Of a stretch of 64,000 nt of DNA, positions 59,260-64,000 are shown piece by piece. A model generated the notes under the pieces. That model worked only from the letters and a program-made list of their open reading frames with translations. It made no database searches and was not told the DNA's origin. The DNA is taken from assembly GCF_028401385.1 (NCBI RefSeq), contig NZ_JAQOMR010000001.1, forward strand, positions 4,070,501-4,134,500. The letters run 5' to 3'. The position numbers and the translations under genes were made by a program. Within the stretch, counting starts at the first letter, position 1. Each line of letters opens with the position of its first letter. This DNA comes from Marinicella algicola. Its GTDB lineage: Bacteria > Pseudomonadota > Gammaproteobacteria > Xanthomonadales > Marinicellaceae.

Positions 59260-60662
59260 CTAGAGCCGGTAGGCGCGTTTGACCAAATTGTATGTCAAGT
59301 CACGTGCGACTTCCGGTGCCTCATCTTCATCGAGGCGGCCCGTGGCGACGAGGGTTGCGAGGAACGCGCAGTCGACGCGGCGGGCGACATCGTGGCGTGC
59401 GGGGATCGAGCAGAATGCACGCGTATCGTCGTTGAAGCCGACCGTGTTGTAAAAGCCTGCCGTTTCCGTGACCATTTCACGGTAGCGGCGCATGCCCTCG
59501 GGGCTGTCGTGGAACCACCAGGCGGGGCCGAGCCTCAGCGCCGGGTACACGCCGGCAAGCGGGGCCAGTTCACGTGAGTAGGCGGTCTCATCGAGGGTGA
59601 ACACGATGATGGTCAGGTCTGGCTCCATGCCGACTGCATTGAGGAGCGGACGCAGCGCCTTGCCGTAATTGGTCTGCGCGGGGATATCGAAACCCTTGTC
59701 ACGGCCATGGCGGGCCATGATTTCATCCGAATGATTGCGGGTCGAGCCCGGATGAATCTGCAGAACCAGACCGTCCTCGACGCTCATACGGGCCATCTCG
59801 GTCAACATGTGACCTCGGAAGGCCTCTGCCTCGTCTGCGGTGCATTCACCCTTCAGCGCCTTGGTGAACAAGGCTTCAACCTCGGCCTTCGGAAGGTCCT
59901 CGGTCCGCGCCGTCGGGTGGCCGTGGTCGGTCGCGGTGGCGCCAAACCGCTTGAAGAAAGCACGGCGGATGCGGTGGGCTTCGAGATAGTTGTCGTATTT
60001 TGTCGTATCGACGCCGGTCAGTTCGCCGAACTTTTCGATGTTATCGGCAAAACCCTCGAAATCGGGATCGACAACCGGGTCAGGGCGATACGAGGTGACA
60101 ACCTTGCCGCCGGTCCAACCCGAATCGCGGATCATCGCGTGCCATTTCAGATCATCAAGGGGCTTTCCGTGGTGGCGATCGCTTCGATGTTGAAGCGTTC
60201 AAACAGCGCGCGCGGACGGAATTCCGGCTTCTGCAGGCACTCGTCGATATGGTCGTAGAATTCGTCTGCCGTCTCGGGGCCGAAGCGCTTGGTGAGGCCG
60301 AAGACGTGCTCGAAGGCGTGTTCCAGCCAGCCGCGGCTCGGGGTTCCGCGCAGCAGGTAGAAGTTTTCGGCAAACAGGCGCCAGATCTTGCGGCTGTCGG
60401 TTTCCGTCTCGCCGCCATCGACGCGGGGAACACCCAGATCGGTCAGCTTGACGCCCTGCGAGCAGAGCATGCGGAAGACGTAGTGATCGGGCACTACGAA
60501 CAGCTTGGCCGGATCCGGGAAGGGCTCGTTTTCGGCATACCATCGCGGATCGGTGTGACCGTGGGGGCTGATGATGGGGAGTGTACTGATTTCGTTGTAC
60601 AGCGCGCGCGCCAGGTCCCGCGTCTTCGGTTCGATCGGAAAAAGCCGGTCCTTGTTGAGCAT
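59260..60662 (-). CDS. uxaC: Glucuronate/galacturonate isomerase UxaC (frameshifted)
   Basis: Converts D-galacturonate to D-tagaturonate (and glucuronate to fructuronate). N terminus MLNKDRLFPIEPKTRDLARA and the metal-binding IISPHGHTDPRWYAEN; later GWLEHAFEHVFGL, the RPDPVVDPDFEGFADNI segment, LQIHPGSTRNHSDEI and FYNTVGFNDDTRAFCSIPAR. One base is missing near 60140; an extra C gives ATTESPLDDLKWHAMIRDSG and 467 residues, as in E. coli (470). First gene of the minus-strand pectin run, divergent from the GntR regulator. Confidence 0.95.
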
Positions 60663-60726
60663 CTTGTAGACTCCGCTTCAGGTTTTCTTGTATGTCGGAA
60701 AATGTGCGATTGCATTTTTCTTGAAA

Positions 60727-60740
60727 ACTAATATGTTAGT
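60727..60740. promoter_or_regulatory. Palindromic operator candidate between uxaC and the GntR gene
   Basis: ACTAA-TATG-TTAGT, perfect 5-bp arms, in the divergent promoter region 28 bases from the GntR start and 65 from uxaC. FCD-type GntR dimers bind short palindromes like this. Confidence 0.5.
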
Positions 60741-60767
60741 ATGCGAAGTCTGTCAATGGAGGAGTTC

Positions 60768-61469
60768 ATGGTCGGAAAACTAAATATCGGCACGTTGGAG
60801 CAAGCGCGTCAGCCGACCGTGACCGATCTGGTTTATGATCATCTCTATCGCCAGATCATCGAGAATGAATTGCCGCCCGGATCGAAGCTTTCCGAGGTCG
60901 AGGTTGCTCGTATCCTCGGCGTTTCCCGGCAACCGGTGCGCGATGCTTTCTATCGCCTGTCGCAGCAAGGTTTTCTGCTCATCCGTCCGCAGCGTGCGAC
61001 GCTCGTGACCCATATTTCGAAGCGGGCGGTGATGCAGGCGCACTTTATTCGCAGCGCGCTCGAGCTGGCAACCGCCGAAGCTGCGGCAACCTGCTGCAAC
61101 AGAGAAGACGCCGATATATTGCGGACCAATCTGGCCGAGCAGTCCGCAGCTATCCGGTCGGGGAACAAGACCGGTTTTCACGCTCTTGACGATGGATTTC
61201 ACAAGCAGATCTGCGCGCTTTCGGGCCATAGTGACGCATGGATATTGATCCGCGACCACAAGGCGCATATGGACCGTGTACGGTATCTCAGCCTGTCCTT
61301 CGGTGCGGAAAGCGCACTCAGTGAACATGCCGTGATATTGGACGCAATCGAAGCGCATGATGTAGACGCGGCCGTAAAGGCCATGCGAAGCCATCTGTCG
61401 CAGATTGCCAAGATCGTTGAGCGGATCAATGTCTCGCATCCAGCCTTTTTCGAAACGGAAGACGAATGA
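60768..61469 (+). CDS. GntR family regulator, FCD type, of the pectin/uronate genes
   Basis: Winged helix (TVTDLVYDHLYRQIIENELP, SEVEVARILGVSRQPVRDAF, YRLSQQGFLLIRPQR) and an all-helical FCD ligand domain (HFIRSALELATAEAA, LDDGFHKQICALSGH, SEHAVILDAIEAHD, AMRSHLSQI) with the metal-binding Asp/His pattern. 233 residues from the ATG at 60768, behind GGAGG; an ATG 27 bases upstream is weaker. It overlaps kdgK and is divergent from uxaC, so it should control both arms, like UxuR/ExuR in other bacteria. Confidence 0.9.
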   Translation: MVGKLNIGTLEQARQPTVTDLVYDHLYRQIIENELPPGSKLSEVEVARILGVSRQPVRDAFYRLSQQGFLLIRPQRATLVTHISKRAVMQAHFIRSALELATAEAAATCCNREDADILRTNLAEQSAAIRSGNKTGFHALDDGFHKQICALSGHSDAWILIRDHKAHMDRVRYLSLSFGAESALSEHAVILDAIEAHDVDAAVKAMRSHLSQIAKIVERINVSHPAFFETEDE

Positions 61470-62374
61470 AAAACCTGCCCAGAAATATCTTGTGTGTCGG
61501 CGAATGCATGGTCGAAATGGCCCCGCGCGAAGATGGCGCCTATACCCGTGGTTTTGCCGGCGACACCTTCAATTCCGCTTGGTATCTCGCCCGTCAGCTG
61601 CCGGCTGATCTCTCGGTCGACTATTTTACCGGTGCCGGAACAGATACCGTTTCCGACGAGATGCTGGCCTTCATGAATGAAGCTGGCATTGGCACGTCCT
61701 CGGTGCGCCGCATCGAGGATCGCACTGTCGGGCTCTATATGATCGCGCTCAAAAACGGCGAGCGCAGTTTCTCCTACTGGCGCGGTCAGTCAGCGGCAAA
61801 GCTTCTGGCCGAAGATCCCGAAGCCCTTGCCAAAGCGCTTGCGGGCAGGGGGCTGGTGCTGTTTTCCGGGATCACCATGGCCGTGGTCAATGCCGAATAT
61901 CGCCAGACCCTGCTCGCGCTGCTCGCTGAAGCGCGCGCTGCCGGCACCGTCATCGCCTTTGACCCGAACATGCGCGCCCGGCTGTGGCCCTCGCGTGAGA
62001 TCATGGCGGAGACCATCATGCAGGCAGCCGGCGTCAGCGATATCGTGCTGCCGTCCTTCGATGAGGATGGCGCAATCTTCGGTGATGAAAATCCGCAAGC
62101 CACGATCGCACGCTACCGGGCTGCCGGCGTCAAGACGGTGATCGTCAAGAACGGTCCGGACACGATCTTTGCCGAGGACGCCAAAGAGGGACCGGTGACG
62201 TTCAAGCCCACCCCATCGGACAAAGTGGTTGATACGACGGCAGCCGGCGACAGCTTCAATGCCGGCCTGATTGCCGCGCTGATGACCGGCGCACCCCTTG
62301 TCGAGGCGCTTGCGAAGGGCTCGGCGCTTTCTGCCCGTGTGATCGGCGCGCGCGGCGCACTTGTGGATGTGTGA
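61466..62374 (+). CDS. kdgK: 2-dehydro-3-deoxygluconokinase KdgK
   Basis: PfkB-family sugar kinase phosphorylating KDG to KDPG, the junction of the uxa and kdu routes. 302 residues, intact. ILCVGECMVEMAP at the start, GFAGDTFNSAWYLARQLP (substrate loop), YFTGAGTDTVSDEM, IAFDPNMRARLW and the anion-hole/catalytic site DTTAAGDSFNAGLIAAL with the catalytic Asp. Its ATG overlaps the GntR stop (ATGA). No KDPG aldolase is in the window. Confidence 0.94.
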   Translation: MKNLPRNILCVGECMVEMAPREDGAYTRGFAGDTFNSAWYLARQLPADLSVDYFTGAGTDTVSDEMLAFMNEAGIGTSSVRRIEDRTVGLYMIALKNGERSFSYWRGQSAAKLLAEDPEALAKALAGRGLVLFSGITMAVVNAEYRQTLLALLAEARAAGTVIAFDPNMRARLWPSREIMAETIMQAAGVSDIVLPSFDEDGAIFGDENPQATIARYRAAGVKTVIVKNGPDTIFAEDAKEGPVTFKPTPSDKVVDTTAAGDSFNAGLIAALMTGAPLVEALAKGSALSARVIGARGALVDV

Positions 62375-62391
62375 GATCTATTCCCGCGGTC

Positions 62392-63292
62392 TCAGCAGGG
62401 GAAGACGGCCATGCCGTCCTCCTCGCCGCGCGGAAACGCGCCTTCCTGGTGGCGCTTGTTCAGCATCTTGTAGCCGGCAGGGCTCACGCCGATATAGCGC
62501 TTGAACATCCGCGAGAAATAATAGCTATCGTCATAGCCGACAAAGGCGGCGGCCTGCTTGACGGTCTGCCCGCTGGCCAAAAGCGCCATAGCGCGCTCCA
62601 TCCTCTTGAACTCCTGATATTTGGGCGGTGTCAGCCCGACCTGTTTCTTGAACTCGCGGCGGAAATAGTCCTGATTGTAGGGGATTGCTTTAAGGACGCG
62701 TTCCACCGTTTCCGGGTTCAGCGGATCGGCCGCGATCTGCGATGCAGCAACCATCACCGAAAGCGATAGGCTGTCCGGATTGTTGACGGCGACATCCTGC
62801 TGCGGGCGCCAGCGAATGAAGGCGGCCTCGATGAATTCGATCAGCAGCACCATGAAGATGTGATGCTGGGTGAATGTGGTTGAAGACAAGGGGCGGTCTC
62901 GCGGTAGTGGCGAGCCAGCGGCGCAATCATCTCCCAGCGCGGCAGGTCGACCCATATGCGGCAGTCCATCTGTTCGAACAGGTCCATGCGGCCGAAAACC
63001 TCGACCCTGAAATGCTGCGCGACACCGGTATAGAGCTCTTCGGAGGTGGACCATCCGATGAAGCGTTCCCCGGCGGAATCAGCATGGCACGGCCGGGCTT
63101 CATTTCGAAAGCTTCTCCGGCAATCTCGTATTCGGCCCGGCCGGTCAGGCAGATGACGAGGTCATGCACCGTGTTGACCTTGTCGGCTTTCCAGGTCGAT
63201 GTGTGCAGCATCCTGATGGCCGAGCGGGTCAGCGTCAGATTCAGTGCACTCACCGCGAGACCGTCAAGAACTCCACCTTCGATTTTATCCAT
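62392..63292 (-). CDS. AraC family transcriptional regulator (frameshifted twice)
   Basis: N-terminal cupin-like effector domain (HDLVICLTGRAEYEIAGEAF, MKPGRAMLIPPG, repaired GERFIGWSTSEELYTG, FGRMDLFEQMDCRIWVDLP) and C-terminal double helix-turn-helix (NPETVERVLKAIPYNQDYFR, REFKKQVGLTPPKYQEFKRM, TVKQAAAFVGYDDSYYFSRM, FKRYIGVSPAGYK). Breaks near 63073 (four-G run) and 62893 (four-C run). The repaired length is 300 residues. Divergent from a sugar ABC permease and convergent with kdgK; it probably regulates the transporter. Confidence 0.88.
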
Positions 63293-63617
63293 CTTTTTGT
63301 CCGAAACCCTCTATTCCAAACCGACTTCAAAACATGATTATGAACAGCGGAAACGCCGAAATAAAGGCGTATAGCAGAAATAAACATCTGGGAGGATGTC
63401 GCTCGTATGGGAAAAATCAAAACCCGACTGGGTTGATCCCGCGCCTGCGCCTTTGCGCCATGCACAAATCAGAACACAACAACATCCGTGCTGCCCTTCG
63501 GGGCCGGCTGCCTATACGCATGCCTAGCGATGCCCGTCTTGACGGCGGACAAGGCCTTGGCGATGCGCTCCCACGGGGCAGCTGCGCCTGCCGGAATCAA
63601 CAAACGGGAATGCGGTC
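63293..63617. other. Divergent regulatory region between the AraC gene and the ABC permease
   Basis: No credible gene. A plus-strand frame from 63243 crosses it but has no ribosome-binding site or family pattern. It should hold the promoters of both flanking genes; no clear boxes are assigned. Confidence 0.4.
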
Positions 63618-64000
63618 ATGAGCGGTGAGAATCGTTTCATGGGGCTCGCCTATCTGTCCCCATATATCATCGGCTTGCTGCTGTTCACGGCAGTGCCATT
63701 TCTTGCATCATTCGTGTTGTCCTTTACTGACTACTCGCTGATGAGCGCGCCGCATTTCGTCGGCCTGAAAAACTATATCCGCCTGTTCACGCATGACCGC
63801 ACCTTCAACAAATCGCTGTCGGTCACGCTGATCTACGTGTTCTCGACGGTGCCGCTGAAGCTGGTCTTCGCGCTCTTCATCGCTGTGATCCTGAACTACA
63901 AGCTCAAGTTTATCGGCTTCTTCCGCACGGCCTTTTACGTGCCGTCGATCCTTGGCGGTTCGGTCGCGATTGCGGTTTTGTGGCGTTATCTTTTGCCGAT
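63618..64000 (+). CDS. Carbohydrate ABC transporter permease (MalF/CUT1 type), cut by the right edge
   Basis: Open to the window end; 127 residues seen. MSGENRFMGLAYLSPYIIGL then LLFTAVPFLASFVLSFTDYS is the usual first segment, followed by HFVGLKNYIRLFTHDRTF and a second segment FSTVPLKLVFALFIAVIL, then FFRTAFYVPSILGGSVAIAV. Such permeases import oligosaccharides. Its place next to uronate genes suggests an oligogalacturonide or related pectin sugar, but this is inference. No binding protein gene lies upstream. Confidence 0.88.
   Translation, partial: MSGENRFMGLAYLSPYIIGLLLFTAVPFLASFVLSFTDYSLMSAPHFVGLKNYIRLFTHDRTFNKSLSVTLIYVFSTVPLKLVFALFIAVILNYKLKFIGFFRTAFYVPSILGGSVAIAVLWRYLLP

Noticed and set aside
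1518..63292. Programmed ribosomal frameshifting as the cause of the split genes
   Set aside because: Too many unrelated genes, no shared slippery heptamer, and breaks at different kinds of runs; error is simpler.
1518..63292. Genuine mass pseudogenisation of the region
   Set aside because: No nonsense or missense decay accompanies the indels; repaired proteins are full length with intact catalytic residues, and typA is among them.
63243..63621. 125-codon plus-strand frame before the ABC permease
   Set aside because: Overlaps the AraC start and has no ribosome-binding site or family similarity.

Overview
The window looks like chromosomal DNA of a rhizobial alphaproteobacterium (order Hyphomicrobiales, perhaps a Rhizobiaceae or Martelella-like genus). 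The signs are high GC, many tripartite (TTT), TRAP and ABC uptake systems for organic acids and sugars, a DUF1127 gene followed by CCUCCUCCC hairpins, and short palindromic repeats of the type that translate as GLDPRIQ. The assignment is inference; there is no rRNA, tRNA, CRISPR array, insertion sequence or phage gene in the window.

Layout. 1-3.7 kb: araB (cut by the left edge), araA and araD for L-arabinose. 3.9-5.0 kb: a metallophosphatase facing a DUF1127 gene with three CCUCCUCCC stem-loops. 5.2-14.6 kb (minus strand): a long catabolic run of Gfo/Idh dehydrogenase, DUF993 protein, sugar isomerase, TctC-TctB-TctA transporter, TetR regulator, second isomerase and enolase-superfamily enzyme. 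15-17.5 kb: adenine deaminase and a DsbA-like protein. 17.7-24.7 kb: DUF3830 protein, polyamine-type ABC transporter, aldehyde dehydrogenase and LysR regulator. 24.7-27.4 kb: metE behind a cobalamin riboswitch. 27.6-34.5 kb: beta-mannosidase, MsbA-like ABC exporter, universal stress protein and BCCT transporter. 34.8-49 kb: HyuA-HyuB, TRAP transporter, GntR regulator, then on the minus strand SDR, epimerase and PxpB-PxpC, and divergently a second TctC-TctB-TctA. 49-53.7 kb: typA and feoA-feoB. 54-62.4 kb: galacturonate/pectin catabolism (uxaA, tagaturonate reductase, kduD, kduI, cupin, uxaC, GntR, kdgK). 62.4-64 kb: an AraC regulator and the start of a sugar ABC permease.

How the genes work together. 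The pectin block is nearly a complete route. UxaC, the reductase and UxaA take galacturonate to 2-keto-3-deoxygluconate (KDG). KduI and KduD bring unsaturated uronates to the same intermediate, and KdgK phosphorylates it. The other blocks each pair an uptake system with dehydrogenases, isomerases or lactam hydrolases and a local regulator, as expected of a plant- or soil-associated scavenger of sugar acids and lactams.

One property colours the whole annotation. About 40 single-base indels interrupt about 29 otherwise well-conserved genes, including typA and feoB. In nearly every case adding one base restores the family sequence, and about a dozen lie at homopolymers of five or six bases. I treat these as probable sequencing or assembly errors, so each interrupted gene is given once, over its full repaired span, as a CDS.
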